Notes: generated by a model from the sequence alone, not told the origin. Shown: positions 8,235-17,927, counted from the first letter of the stretch. The stretch: 64,000 bases of DNA from Boseongicola sp. (GCA_028824715.1 JAPPCV010000169.1:44478-108477); one strand, 5' to 3'. A program made the numbers and translations.

Positions 8235-9431
8235 CTACCGATACTTGACGGTCTCGATGCTGCCGCCCTTGACCTCGATCTGGCGGTAGTTGCCGGCCGA
8301 TTCGCCTGGGCCGATCAGTTCGACCGCGCTTGCGCCGACATAGTCGACCTCACCGCCGTCAGCGAGAATCTGCAGGGCCTTCGCAAGTTCGCCAGGAAAG
8401 ATCTCTTCGCCCGGTGCATTGGCGACGTCCATGACCTTGTCCTTGAAATCGGCGGATTCCGCCGATCCGGCGGCCTGCATGGCCAGCATGATCAGCGCTG
8501 CAGCATCATAGCTTGCGTCCGAAAACGGCGACGTGGCGTCGAATGCGTCACCCGCAAGTTCGACATACTTGGCCTTTCCAAGGCTGTCGGTGCCCGGGTG
8601 CTGACCGGTCGAGCCGTCGATCTCGCTGCCGAAGTTGTCCGTCAAGGCTTCCCCGATCATGCCGTCGGGAAGGTGAAAGGTGTCGAACGCGCCGGAATCA
8701 AGCGCCGCGCGGATGATGCCGGAACCGCCCTGGTCGACATAGCCTGCGACAACCAGCCGCTGGCCGCCGGCGGAAGCCAGGGCGCCGACCTCTGCCGAAT
8801 AGTCACCCTTGCCGTCCTCGTGCGCCGCATTGATCGTGACCGTGCCGCCAGCGGCCTCGAACGCAGTCTGGAAGCTGTCGGCCAGGCCCTTGCCGTAGTC
8901 GTTGTTGGTGTAGGTCACCGCAACTTCGTCGATGCCCAGTTCCATGAGAACTTCCGTCATCACGACGCCTTGGCGCGCGTCGGAAGGCGCGGTCCGGAAG
9001 AAGAGACCGTTGTCCTCGTTGTTCTGATGGCTGAGTCCTGGCGACGTTGCCGAAGGCGAAACCATCACGATGCCGTTAGGAAGAGCGACGTTTTCCAGGA
9101 TCGCGCCCGTGACTCCCGAACAGTCTCCGCCCACGATGGCCTTCACGCCATCGCTTGTGATCTGCTGTTCGGCAACGGAGGTCGCGGCCGCCGAGTCGAT
9201 GCAGGTCGAGTCGCCGCGGACCGGCGTCACCACGGAACCGCCGAGCAGAAGTCCGGAATCGCTGACTTCCTTCATGGCAAGTTCGGCCCCGTCCGCCATT
9301 GGCGGCGTCAGCGATTCGATCGGGCCGGTGAGGCCCACGATGATGCCAATCTTGATTTCCGAATGGCCGCCGGCCAAGGCCGTACCCGCAAGGAACGCGG
9401 ACGCAACGGTAGCAGCAAGCATCTTCTTCAT
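8235..9431 (-). CDS. Liv-type periplasmic substrate-binding protein (LivJ/LivK family)
   Basis: High-affinity periplasmic receptor for the Liv importer. The 398-residue product begins MKKMLAATVASAFLAGTALAGG, a clean signal peptide with cleavage near ALA-GG, and continues IKIGIIVGLTGPIESL, the usual first strand of peripheral-binding-protein fold 1. GKGLADSF and TYTNNDYG match family consensus around residues 160-175. AAGGGG precedes the ATG at good distance. It is the promoter-proximal gene of the operon and is separated from livG by a terminator. Ligand is not determined; amino acids or amides are the family norm. Confidence 0.93.
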   Translation of the reverse strand: MKKMLAATVASAFLAGTALAGGHSEIKIGIIVGLTGPIESLTPPMADGAELAMKEVSDSGLLLGGSVVTPVRGDSTCIDSAAATSVAEQQITSDGVKAIVGGDCSGVTGAILENVALPNGIVMVSPSATSPGLSHQNNEDNGLFFRTAPSDARQGVVMTEVLMELGIDEVAVTYTNNDYGKGLADSFQTAFEAAGGTVTINAAHEDGKGDYSAEVGALASAGGQRLVVAGYVDQGGSGIIRAALDSGAFDTFHLPDGMIGEALTDNFGSEIDGSTGQHPGTDSLGKAKYVELAGDAFDATSPFSDASYDAAALIMLAMQAAGSAESADFKDKVMDVANAPGEEIFPGELAKALQILADGGEVDYVGASAVELIGPGESAGNYRQIEVKGGSIETVKYR

Positions 9432-9636
9432 GACAATTCCCCTTTTTTCTTGGATCCAGATTCTGCACTCAACCCTATCGTCAGAGAGGATTGTTTGAAA
9501 GAGGCAGAAACCTCAACGGCCGGAACGGCGGAGCGTCTTCCGTGCCTGGACTTTCGAGGGTGACACGGGTGCCGGATTCATTCCCTTGCCTTGCCTGCCG
9601 CGAGACGGGCCGATGCTTCTGACCGGCCGGCCGGGC

Positions 9637-10161
9637 TCAATCGAACAGGCCTTCCGGAGGGTCGATCACGATGCGTCCATCCGTCAGGTCGATCGTGGGC
9701 ACGATGGCACGGGTCAACGGAAGGAGGATGTCCGGCCCGGCATCGTTCCGGCTTATTTCCAGCAAGTCTCCGGCACCGTGGTTCAGGACTGCCGTGATTC
9801 GGCCAAGTTCGGTTCCTCCGGTGTCAAGGACCAGGAGTCCGATGAGATCCGCGTTGTAGAACTCGTCCTCCGGCAATTCGGGCAGCCGGTTCCGGGCAAC
9901 GTGCAGCGTCGTGCCGCGAAGGGCGTCCGCCTCCTCTTTCGTGGTCACTCCCGAGAGACGGCCGATGAAACCGCCCTTGGCAGGACGCACCAGCCGCAGG
10001 TCCCACGTCGTCGTGCCGTCCTCGGACGACAGCGGACCGTATGACGCGATGGATTCAGGCTTTGCGCAGAAGCTCCTGAGGCGCACCTCTCCCTTGATCC
10101 CGAACCCGCCCGTGATCGCGCCGACACAGACTCGGTCCTTCATTGGCCCGTTGCCATCCAT
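9637..10161 (-). CDS. rimM: Ribosome maturation factor RimM
   Basis: RimM binds S19 in the 30S head and helps 16S rRNA maturation. The protein shows the N-terminal beta-barrel motif VGAITGGFGIKGEVRLRSF, the RGTTLHVARNRLPELPEDEFYNADLIGL junction and a C-terminal PRC-barrel ending in DGRIVIDPPEGLFD, a standard RimM ending. Three in-frame ATGs compete (10185, 10161, 10143); I use 10161, which follows a GGAGG-like stretch and gives 174 residues, a normal length. It follows rpsP on the same strand. The usual next genes trmD and rplS are absent; a binding-protein gene lies there instead. Confidence 0.93.
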   Translation of the reverse strand: MDGNGPMKDRVCVGAITGGFGIKGEVRLRSFCAKPESIASYGPLSSEDGTTTWDLRLVRPAKGGFIGRLSGVTTKEEADALRGTTLHVARNRLPELPEDEFYNADLIGLLVLDTGGTELGRITAVLNHGAGDLLEISRNDAGPDILLPLTRAIVPTIDLTDGRIVIDPPEGLFD

Positions 10162-10259
10162 GCGCCTCTTGGCCTCCGCGGACATGCTCGACGTGCCTGA
10201 CCGCCGCGATCGACATGGGCGCGATGTGCCGGCAACGAGGCAGGCGAGCCGGGCATGCC

Positions 10260-10826
10260 CTATCCGGCCTTGGGCTCTTCGGGCGCCTCCGTCTCGGGCG
10301 ACGCCGTGTCAGTGGATGCCGTGTCCGGCGCGTCCTCCGATTCCGCATTTGCGGCGCTTTGCGTGTCCTCTGGCCCCGCTTGCGTGCTGTCTTCAGAGTC
10401 CTGGGTGGCGGCCTCTTCGGCATTCGCTTCCGGCGTCTCGTCAGCCTTGACGTCTTCGCGTTGGGCATCCTGCGATGCGGCTGCGTCGTTCGCTTCGCTT
10501 GCGGCCGCCGCCTCTGCGCGTTCCTGTGCCTTCTTGCGGGGCCTGGCCTTCTTCGGGTTGCTGCGTTCCTTCCTGTCGAGGACGCCCGCGGCTTCCAGGA
10601 AGCGCGAAACGCGGTCGGTCGGTTTTGCGCCCTGGTCCATCCAGTACTTGATGCGTTCGAGGCTCATTTTGACGCGCTCCGCACTGTCCTTGGGCAGGAG
10701 CGGATTGTAGGTGCCCAGCTTTTCGATGAAGCGGCCATCTCGGGGCATGCGGCTGTCTGCAGCGACGATGCGGTAGAACGGGCGCTTCTTCGTTCCGCCA
10801 CGGGCAAGGCGAATCTTCATTGCCAT
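10260..10826 (-). CDS. rpsP: 30S ribosomal protein S16 with long acidic C-terminal tail
   Basis: Residues 1-95 are ordinary S16 ([20 protein letters not shown], then [20 protein letters not shown]). The remaining roughly 90 residues are a low-complexity tail rich in Ala, Glu, Asp, Ser and Thr, ending [10 protein letters not shown]16 is normally 80-130 residues, and alphaproteobacterial S16 often has a modest tail, but 188 is long. A basic patch ([12 protein letters not shown]) separates the fold from the acidic region. The start is supported by AAGGA eight bases upstream. The gene lies between a chorismate mutase and rimM. Confidence 0.95.
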   Translation of the reverse strand: MAMKIRLARGGTKKRPFYRIVAADSRMPRDGRFIEKLGTYNPLLPKDSAERVKMSLERIKYWMDQGAKPTDRVSRFLEAAGVLDRKERSNPKKARPRKKAQERAEAAAASEANDAAASQDAQREDVKADETPEANAEEAATQDSEDSTQAGPEDTQSAANAESEDAPDTASTDTASPETEAPEEPKAG

Positions 10827-10844
10827 TGTGTTGGTCCTTCTGGT

Positions 10845-11141
10845 CTATTTCCGGATTTGCATGTGGTGTTGGATGACTTCCTCGAAGATGAACGCGAGGA
10901 ACTTCTTCGCGAACTCGGGATCGAGGTCGGCTTCCCTTGCAAGCCTTTCGAGGCGCTTGATCTGTTCTGCCTCACGGGACTTGTCGGCAGGCGGCAGCTT
11001 GTGCTCCGCCTTGAGCTTGCCCACGGCCTGGGTGCAGGCGAAGCGTTCGGCAAGGGTGTAGACGAGGATCGTGTCGAGCCGGTCGATCGATGCCCGGTGC
11101 GATGCCAGGACCTCGGCGGCACGCTTGACGGCGTCAGTCAT
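10845..11141 (-). CDS. Chorismate mutase, AroQ class
   Basis: Converts chorismate to prephenate, the entry step to phenylalanine and tyrosine. The 98-residue all-helical protein has the AroQ pattern: RASIDRLDTILVYTLAERFACTQAVGKLKAEHKLPPADKSREAEQ, in which the first-helix Arg, the Lys of VGKLKA and the R-E-E/Q motif are the usual substrate contacts. It is a free-standing single-domain enzyme without a fused prephenate dehydratase. The start overlaps the upstream GNAT stop as ATGA and has AAAGGA upstream. Co-location between ffh and rpsP is conserved in Rhodobacteraceae (established pattern) although it has no obvious functional logic. Confidence 0.88.
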   Translation of the reverse strand: MTDAVKRAAEVLASHRASIDRLDTILVYTLAERFACTQAVGKLKAEHKLPPADKSREAEQIKRLERLAREADLDPEFAKKFLAFIFEEVIQHHMQIRK

Positions 11142-11785
11142 GCAGATTCCTTTCCGATGGTCTTGTGAAGTCCCGGATCACCGGAGCTCCATATTGCAAA
11201 ACCTGGTGTCGTGCCCGCCTCCCCATCGGGTTTGGCGTGGCGGTACACGACGTTCCCCTTTGGCCAGTCCTTCGGCGTGTCCTCGACGGCGCCTAGCCGT
11301 TCGGCCAGGGCGATGGATCGGACGTTCTTGCTTGCGATGTAGCTGACAAACGTCCGGAGTCCGAGGGTGTTGAACGCCCAGTCGCGCGCCGCTGCCGCCG
11401 CTTCCGTTGCAAATCCCTGGCCTTCTGCCTCCTCCAGGAACAGGTAGCCAAGCTCGACCTCGACATCCCCGGGCTCCAGGCCCAGGAGCACAAACCCCAG
11501 CAGGTCGCCGGTGGCTGTCTCCGCCACGGCCCAACCGCCATGGCCATGGAGCACCCATCCAGCACTCAGGTTGGCGAAGTCAGACCACGCGTCCTCGCGC
11601 GAAAGCGGGCCTCCCGCAAATCGGCCACGGTCCGTGCACAAGATGGACGCGTAACCCGGAAAGTCTTCCAGCCGCACCGCGCGAAGAATCAGGCGACCCG
11701 TGCGGATCACCGGCACGTGTGCCGCGAACGCATGCGCGATTTCCGCTGCAGGTCCCGGTGTTGGTTCCTCATGCCTCGGGGTCAT
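11138..11785 (-). CDS. GNAT-family N-acetyltransferase (RimJ/RimL-like)
   Basis: A 215-residue acetyl-CoA-dependent transferase. It shows the RimJ/RimL-type opening VIRTGRLILRAVRLEDFPGYASI and the acetyl-CoA loop region LGYLFLEEAEGQGFATEAAAAARDWAF, in which Q-x-x-G-x-A replaces the more usual R/Q-GxGxA, plus SKNVRSIALAERLGA in motif B. The ATG at 11785 is preferred over an extension to 12088, whose translation is low-complexity and unlike the family. The substrate is unknown. It is the middle gene between ffh and chorismate mutase. Confidence 0.85.
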   Translation of the reverse strand: MTPRHEEPTPGPAAEIAHAFAAHVPVIRTGRLILRAVRLEDFPGYASILCTDRGRFAGGPLSREDAWSDFANLSAGWVLHGHGGWAVAETATGDLLGFVLLGLEPGDVEVELGYLFLEEAEGQGFATEAAAAARDWAFNTLGLRTFVSYIASKNVRSIALAERLGAVEDTPKDWPKGNVVYRHAKPDGEAGTTPGFAIWSSGDPGLHKTIGKESA

Positions 11786-11915
11786 GGCGTGCCAGCACGG
11801 TTGCACAATTGAATGTCGCGAAGGCAGGGCACCTGCGAATCCGCGCCCGCCGAAACGAGATGCCGCGACGCGAGAGCGCTCATTCGAACATGGAGAAACC
11901 GGGATCGGATGCGGC

Positions 11916-13415
11916 TCATCGCTTCTTCCCAAGTCCCGAGGTCCCCGGGGTGAGCTGGACACCCGAATCGCCGCCGAGACCGGCAAGGCCGCTGGGCAAC
12001 CGGCCCAGTTGCCGCTGGGCGGCCTCGATCTCCGCCTTTCCGGGCATGCCGCCTGCCATGGCGCCGCCGCCGCCGACAAGCCCGCCAAGCTGGCTCATCA
12101 TGCCCTTCCTGCCCATGCGACCGACCTTTTTCATCATGTCAGCCATCTGGCGGTGCATCTTCAGCAGCCTGTTGAGATCAGACACTTCAAGTCCGGCGCC
12201 CGCGGCGACGCGCTTCTTCCGAGACGCCTGCAGGATTCGAGGGTTTGCGCGTTCCCGTTTGGTCATGGAATCGATCAAGGCGATTTGCTGGCGGATCACG
12301 CGATCATCAAACCCGGCCCTTTCCATCTGCGCCTTCATCTTCCCCATCCCCGGCATCATGCCCATGATGCCCGTCATGCCGCCCATGTCGACCATCTGGG
12401 TGAGCTGGCTCTTGAGGTCGTTCATGCTGAACTGACCCTTCTGGAAGCGCTTCATCATGCGCTCGGCCTGCTCCGCCTCGACGGTTTCCTGGGCCTTTTC
12501 GACCAAGGCGACAATGTCGCCCATGCCGAGGATGCGGCCCGCGATCCGATCGGGTTCGAAAGTCTCGATGGCATCCAGCTTTTCGCCGATGCCGACAAAG
12601 CGGATGGGCTTGCCGGTGACGGCACGCATGGAGAGGGCTGCTCCACCGCGTCCGTCGCCGTCCATCCTGGTCAGAATGACGCCTGTCACGCCGATCTTGC
12701 CGTCGAATTCGGTCGCAACGTTGACCGCGTCCTGCCCGGTCAGGCCGTCAACGACGAGAAGCGTTTCGCGCGGGTTGGCCACGTCGCGGACGGCGGCGGC
12801 CTGGGACACCAGTTCCTGGTCGATGTGGAGGCGGCCTGCCGTGTCGAGCATGTAGACATCGTAGCCGCCAAGGGTCGCCTGCAGCTTGGCGCGTCTGGCA
12901 ATGGCGACAGGATCTTCGCCCTTGACGATGGGCAGTGTCGGGACGCCGATCTGGCTGCCCAGGACAGCAAGCTGTTCCATGGCAGCCGGCCGGTTCGTGT
13001 CGAGAGACGCCATGAGCACGCGCTTGCCGTCCCGTTCGGTGAGCCTCTTGGCAAGTTTGGCAGTGGTGGTCGTCTTGCCCGAACCTTGCAGGCCCAGCAT
13101 CAGGACGGGCGCCGGCGGGTCGTCGACCTTGAGCGCGCCTGGATCCTCGTCTCCGGTGAGCACGTGAACGAGCTCGTCGTGGACGATCTTTATGACCTGC
13201 TGGCCTGGCGTGACGGATTTCGTGACCGCCTGGCCCGCGGCCTTTTCCTGCACGGCCTTTACGAAGTCGCGGGCGACTGGGAGCGACACATCGGCTTCGA
13301 GAAGTGCCACTCGCACTTCGCGCAGCGCAGTCTGTACATCGGAATCCGAGAGAGCGCCCTGCCTCGTGAGTCGGTCGAATACACCCGAAAGTCGCTCTGA
13401 CAGATTCTCGAACAA
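11916..13415 (-). CDS. ffh: Signal recognition particle GTPase Ffh
   Basis: Protein component of SRP, which binds signal sequences at the ribosome and docks on FtsY. The N-domain starts LFENLSERLSGVFDRLT; the G-domain shows GLQGSGKTTTTAKLA (P-loop), DTAGRLHIDQEL (G3) and TRMDGDGRGGAALS (G4 region); the methionine-rich M domain includes MNDLKSQLTQMVDMGGM and MMPGMGKMKAQM and ends in a Gly-rich tail. Translation is taken from a TTG at 13415: the family almost always starts (M)FENL, and a GAGG site lies eight bases upstream. The 499 residues match relatives. It heads the ffh-rimM cluster. Confidence 0.96.
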   Translation of the reverse strand: MFENLSERLSGVFDRLTRQGALSDSDVQTALREVRVALLEADVSLPVARDFVKAVQEKAAGQAVTKSVTPGQQVIKIVHDELVHVLTGDEDPGALKVDDPPAPVLMLGLQGSGKTTTTAKLAKRLTERDGKRVLMASLDTNRPAAMEQLAVLGSQIGVPTLPIVKGEDPVAIARRAKLQATLGGYDVYMLDTAGRLHIDQELVSQAAAVRDVANPRETLLVVDGLTGQDAVNVATEFDGKIGVTGVILTRMDGDGRGGAALSMRAVTGKPIRFVGIGEKLDAIETFEPDRIAGRILGMGDIVALVEKAQETVEAEQAERMMKRFQKGQFSMNDLKSQLTQMVDMGGMTGIMGMMPGMGKMKAQMERAGFDDRVIRQQIALIDSMTKRERANPRILQASRKKRVAAGAGLEVSDLNRLLKMHRQMADMMKKVGRMGRKGMMSQLGGLVGGGGAMAGGMPGKAEIEAAQRQLGRLPSGLAGLGGDSGVQLTPGTSGLGKKR

Positions 13416-13445
13416 GATCCGATCCTCAATTTGCCACTCGAATTT

Positions 13446-13549
13446 CGGCAGGTACCTGCCGTCCTGAACGCCAAACGCCCCCATGGGCGCAACGCGCTGA
13501 TGGGGGGCGATCCCTGAACTCTCAGGGACCGGGAGATGGCAGCTCCCGG
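13446..13549 (-). promoter_or_regulatory. Array of four palindromes in the ffh 5' leader
   Basis: Read towards ffh: a 7-bp hairpin (13543-13549 with 13529-13535), a 6-bp hairpin with 4-base loop (13522-13527 with 13512-13517), a long GC hairpin of about 9 bp (13500-13509 with 13476-13484, one bulge) followed by TTT, and a perfect 16-base palindrome CGGCAGGTACCTGCCG (13446-13461). The third could act as a terminator or attenuator in the ffh leader; the last could be a protein-binding site. No known RNA family was recognised. Confidence 0.5.
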
Positions 13550-13594
13550 AGGCACGGGCGGCGTAGGGCGTCGAGTGCGCGAAGTCAAGCGGGA

Positions 13595-14572
13595 ATGCAG
13601 TTGGTTGCAGTGCATCTTGCCAGCGGACGCGATCCGGTCTCTATTCGCCGGACAGCCGGAGGGCGGGAGATCACGAACCATTCCTTGGATGCGCTGCCTG
13701 CCCGAAGGGTGGAGAACGGCAAGGGTCTCCTGCTGATGGGCCTTGGCATGTTCCTGTTTGCGGCGGTGGACACGATCGCCAAGTTCCTGACCAGCGAGCT
13801 GCACCCGTTCCAGATCGTGTGGACGCGGCAACTGGGTTTGCTCGTCGGCGCCTTGTTCCTGTTGGCGCTGCACGGGCGTCACCTGTTTCTGACCGCGCAT
13901 CCGGAGCTGCAGCTGATCCGTGGTCTCGTGGCGGCGCTGTCCGCTGCTGCGTTCATCTACGCCATTCGCCATGTGCCGCTTGCGGACGCGGTGGCCGTGA
14001 GCTTCGTGGCGCCTCTCATGGTCACGCTCATGGCGGCGTTGATTCTCCGGGAGCCGGTCGGATGGCGCAGGTGGGTTGCCGTCGTGCTGGGATTCATCGG
14101 GTCGATGATCATCCTCCGCCCGGGCATGGGCGCGGTTCATCCCGCTGCCATGCTCGTGGTCGTTGCTGCGCTTTTCTTCGCGTGCCGCCAGGTCATAAGC
14201 AGGGCGATTGCAGATGACGGGACCGGCACGACGATCCTGTACACGGCGATGACTGCGGTTCTCGTGCTCTCGATGCCGTTGCCCTGGGTGTGGGTCACGC
14301 CCGGCGGGTCCGAATTCCTGCTCCTTGTGGGCTTGGCCCTGCTGGCGGGCCTTGCCGAAGTGTGTGTCATCCGTGCCCTGGAACTGGGGCTCGCGGTCGC
14401 GGTCGCACCGGTGCATTACACGCTGATCATCTGGGCGTCGCTTTACGGCTGGCTCGTCTTCGGCCAGTTCCCGGATGCCTGGACATGGGCGGGAACCGCG
14501 ATCATCATGGTGACAGGGATATACACGCTGCGGCGCGAATACCTGGCCGACAGGCGTGCAAGGTATCGGTGA
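13595..14572 (+). CDS. EamA/DMT-family membrane transporter
   Basis: A drug/metabolite-transporter superfamily protein with about ten hydrophobic segments arranged as two EamA repeats. The first holds GKGLLLMGLGMFLFAAVDTIAKFL and FIYAIRHVPLADAVAVSFVAPLMVTLMAALILREPVG, and the second repeat ends in HYTLIIWASLYGWLVFGQFPDAWTWAGTAIIM; both repeats show the PL/EP signature typical of the family. Export of metabolites is usual, substrate unknown. The first ATG at 13595 has a weak ribosome site; starts around 13680-13740 would also give a full transporter. It is divergent from ffh and precedes groES. Confidence 0.85.
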   Translation: MQLVAVHLASGRDPVSIRRTAGGREITNHSLDALPARRVENGKGLLLMGLGMFLFAAVDTIAKFLTSELHPFQIVWTRQLGLLVGALFLLALHGRHLFLTAHPELQLIRGLVAALSAAAFIYAIRHVPLADAVAVSFVAPLMVTLMAALILREPVGWRRWVAVVLGFIGSMIILRPGMGAVHPAAMLVVVAALFFACRQVISRAIADDGTGTTILYTAMTAVLVLSMPLPWVWVTPGGSEFLLLVGLALLAGLAEVCVIRALELGLAVAVAPVHYTLIIWASLYGWLVFGQFPDAWTWAGTAIIMVTGIYTLRREYLADRRARYR

Positions 14573-14635
14573 GGACGTGGATTCCCCGCGTTTTCAAGCT
14601 CTTGGAACGGAATCAAAAAAAATTTTCGGTCCCTG

Positions 14636-14664
14636 TTGACAGACCTTGAGCGCTTTCCTAGTTA
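14636..14664 (+). promoter_or_regulatory. Housekeeping-type promoter for groESL
   Basis: TTGACA (14636-14641) is followed after 17 bases by TAGTTA (14659-14664), a reasonable sigma-70 pair. The CIRCE element begins eight bases downstream, covering the transcription start, the usual arrangement for HrcA repression. Confidence 0.65.
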
Positions 14665-14671
14665 GCGCCTG

Positions 14672-14698
14672 TTAGCACTCGCCTGTTGTGAGTGCCAA
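14672..14698. promoter_or_regulatory. CIRCE element (HrcA operator)
   Basis: TTAGCACTC, nine bases, then GAGTGCCAA matches the CIRCE consensus TTAGCACTC-N9-GAGTGCTAA with one mismatch. It lies upstream of groES, so HrcA should repress groESL until heat or misfolding inactivates HrcA. Confidence 0.95.
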
Positions 14699-14734
14699 CA
14701 AGAATACAATGAAAGGAACGAAGGAGCGTTCAAC

Positions 14735-15022
14735 ATGAAATTCACCCCGCTTCATGATCGCGTTCTTGTTCGTCGCGTGGAAGGCGACGAGAAGACCGCC
14801 GGCGGCCTGATCATCCCCGACAACGCCAAGGAAAAGCCCGCAGAGGGCGAGATTGTGTCTGTTGGCGCAGGGGCGAAGGACGACGACGGAAAGCGCATCA
14901 AGATGGATGTCAAGGCCGGCGACAAGATCCTGTTCGGCAAGTGGTCGGGCACCGAGATCACGCTCGACGGCGAAGAACTTCTGATCATGAAGGAAAGCGA
15001 CATTCTCGGCATCATTGCCTGA
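14735..15022 (+). CDS. groES: Co-chaperonin GroES
   Basis: The 95-residue lid of the GroEL chamber. It starts [17 protein letters not shown], has the mobile loop [20 protein letters not shown] that contacts GroEL, and ends [25 protein letters not shown] precedes the start. CIRCE-controlled with groEL, which follows after 50 bases. Confidence 0.98.
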   Translation: MKFTPLHDRVLVRRVEGDEKTAGGLIIPDNAKEKPAEGEIVSVGAGAKDDDGKRIKMDVKAGDKILFGKWSGTEITLDGEELLIMKESDILGIIA

Positions 15023-15057
15023 TTTCGCTGTCCTGAACCAACTCAAACGAAAGATAA

Positions 15058-16716
<1,659 letters not shown>

Positions 16717-16779
16717 AATGCGCTGGTCCGGGGGGATGCGCAGCGTCTTCCGAGGCCACGGTCAAATAGACAACGGAAG

Positions 16780-16805
16780 GGGCGCCCGCGAGGGCGCCCT
16801 TTCTT
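16780..16805 (+). terminator. Rho-independent terminator after groEL
   Basis: Two perfect 8-base arms (16780-16787 and 16792-16799), each GGGCGCCC, enclose a 4-base loop and are followed by TTTCTT. It ends the groESL transcript and stands before the convergent DUF1150 gene. Confidence 0.85.
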
Positions 16806-16896
16806 CACTTGGAGCCAACCGCAAAGGCGGGCAGCGTGCGGTGCAGTGCATGAATTTCCGGAACCGCCGGCAGGAAATCGCAAGGAATGGCAGGTC

Positions 16897-17124
16897 TCAA
16901 TGGACGTTCACGGGGGCCAGGTCGTTCTGGCGCGCCAATATGAAGGCGAGGCTGCGGTCCTTCACCAAGGCCAGCCGCTCGCCATCCGACGAGTGAAGGG
17001 CATATACCGTTCCGAGGCCTTGTGCCTGCTCCTGCAAATCCTCTGGCAGATCCGAGACGTCGACGGGACGCACATAGACCAGCCGCTCAAGATCCATGCC
17101 CTTTATGTCAAACGGCGTGTTCAT
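16897..17124 (-). CDS. DUF1150 family protein
   Basis: A 75-residue protein, MNTPFDIKGMDLERLVYVRPVDVSDLPEDLQEQ at its start and a C-terminal GERLALVKDRSLAFILARQNDLAPVNVH, matching the DUF1150 family known from alphaproteobacteria. Its start overlaps the hsp20 stop, and members of this family are regularly encoded beside small heat-shock proteins, so a role in the same stress response is likely. No biochemical function is known. It should be transcribed from the RpoH-type promoter upstream of hsp20. Confidence 0.85.
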   Translation of the reverse strand: MNTPFDIKGMDLERLVYVRPVDVSDLPEDLQEQAQGLGTVYALHSSDGERLALVKDRSLAFILARQNDLAPVNVH

Positions 17125-17540
17125 GACGGTCCGCCCTTGGTGATCGGAATTGTCTGGACAACATTTTCGGCAACGGAGCGGGCAAGGTCGATATGCAGCA
17201 AGCCGTTTGCATGCCGCGCTCCGGCCACCTCTACGCCGTCCGCGAGCAGAAAGGTCCGCTGGAACTGCCTTGCGGCGATGCCGCGGTGAAGAAAGACCCG
17301 GCCGTCGTTGTCGCCGTCCTGCTTGCCGCGCACAACCAGTTGTCTCTCCTCCATCGTGATCGAGAGATCATCTTCTGCGAAGCCGGCAACCGCGAGCGTG
17401 ATGCGAAAGGCGTTCTTGCCGACCTGCTCAATGTCATAGGGTGGATAGCCGCTGTCCGCTTTGGCGGTACGTTCAACCAGGCGTTCCAGCTGGTCGAAAC
17501 CAAGAAGAAATGGGTGCGTCCCCAGTGCCAGTTTGCTCAT
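17121..17540 (-). CDS. Small heat-shock protein, Hsp20/IbpA family
   Basis: ATP-independent holdase that binds unfolding proteins. The 139-residue product has a short N-terminus with GFDQLERLVERTAK, an alpha-crystallin domain (YPPYDIEQVGKNAFRITLAVAGF; LVVRGKQDGDNDG; YLHRGIA-like FLHRGIAARQFQRTFLLADGV, the IbpA-class motif) and the C-terminal IPI anchor seen as VVQTIPITKGG. AAGGA lies eight bases upstream of the ATG. A heat-shock promoter and a possible RNA thermometer precede it. Confidence 0.95.
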   Translation of the reverse strand: MSKLALGTHPFLLGFDQLERLVERTAKADSGYPPYDIEQVGKNAFRITLAVAGFAEDDLSITMEERQLVVRGKQDGDNDGRVFLHRGIAARQFQRTFLLADGVEVAGARHANGLLHIDLARSVAENVVQTIPITKGGPS

Positions 17541-17548
17541 TCAACTCG

Positions 17549-17564
17549 TCCTTTCTGCAAGCGA
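17549..17564 (-). promoter_or_regulatory. Possible ROSE-like RNA thermometer hairpin
   Basis: In the hsp20 leader TCGCT (minus strand, 17564-17560) faces AGGA of the ribosome site (17552-17549) across a seven-base stretch, as in the final hairpin of ROSE elements, whose conserved box is UYGCU. Only this last hairpin is recognisable by eye; upstream helices were not verified. Confidence 0.35.
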
Positions 17565-17606
17565 CGACGGACTCAGGACCCCAAAGGCGATCCCGCGCCT
17601 GAAGAG

Positions 17607-17635
17607 ACATGGGGATTGGAGCGCCTTTCGACAAG
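17607..17635 (-). promoter_or_regulatory. RpoH (sigma-32) type heat-shock promoter
   Basis: On the minus strand CTTGTCG (17635-17629) is followed after 14 bases by CCCCATGT (17614-17607). The -10 box is a full match to the RpoH consensus CCCCATNT; the -35 box matches the first four bases of CTTGAAA. It drives hsp20 and DUF1150. Confidence 0.75.
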
Positions 17636-17705
17636 GCCCTAAAGTGCTTTGCGGAGCGGCCCGTTGGCGGTATCTTGTCGGCAGTCCCAGCGGAAGTCGC
17701 ATGCA

Positions 17706-17927
17706 ATGACCCAGCACCCGCCCGAAAAGATGAAGACCGAGGATGTCCTCCGTGTAGAACTGGAGACGTTCCGGAGCGAGCATCGGAAGCTCGACGAGGA
17801 GATAAAGACGCTCGAGAGTTCGGGCGGAGATGCCTTTACCATCCAGAGGCTCAAACGGCAGAAGCTCGCGCTCAAGGACAGGATCAAGGCGATCGAGGAT
17901 CGCATTACTCCGGACATAATTGCCTGA
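17706..17927 (+). CDS. YdcH/DUF465 family small coiled protein
   Basis: A 73-residue protein predicted as a helical hairpin. It contains LETFRSEHRKLDEEIKTLE and IQRLKRQKLALKDRIKAIEDRI, the paired helices that define the YdcH-like (DUF465) family. The start at 17706 leaves out an unconserved leader; the ribosome site is weak. Function is not known for the family. It lies divergently from hsp20 and upstream of purE. Confidence 0.85.
   Translation: MTQHPPEKMKTEDVLRVELETFRSEHRKLDEEIKTLESSGGDAFTIQRLKRQKLALKDRIKAIEDRITPDIIA

Noticed and set aside
7452-9563. A 703-codon open frame on the plus strand across livG and the Liv binding protein
   Set aside because: It is antisense to two clear genes, its translation is rich in Arg, His, Asp and Gly without any family signature, and it arises from high GC in the third codon position of the real genes.
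13501-13550. Glycine-riboswitch-like string AACTCTCAGG upstream of the EamA gene
   Set aside because: The partner GAGAG of the aptamer stem is missing and the string is better explained as a CCCTGA-TCAGGG hairpin.
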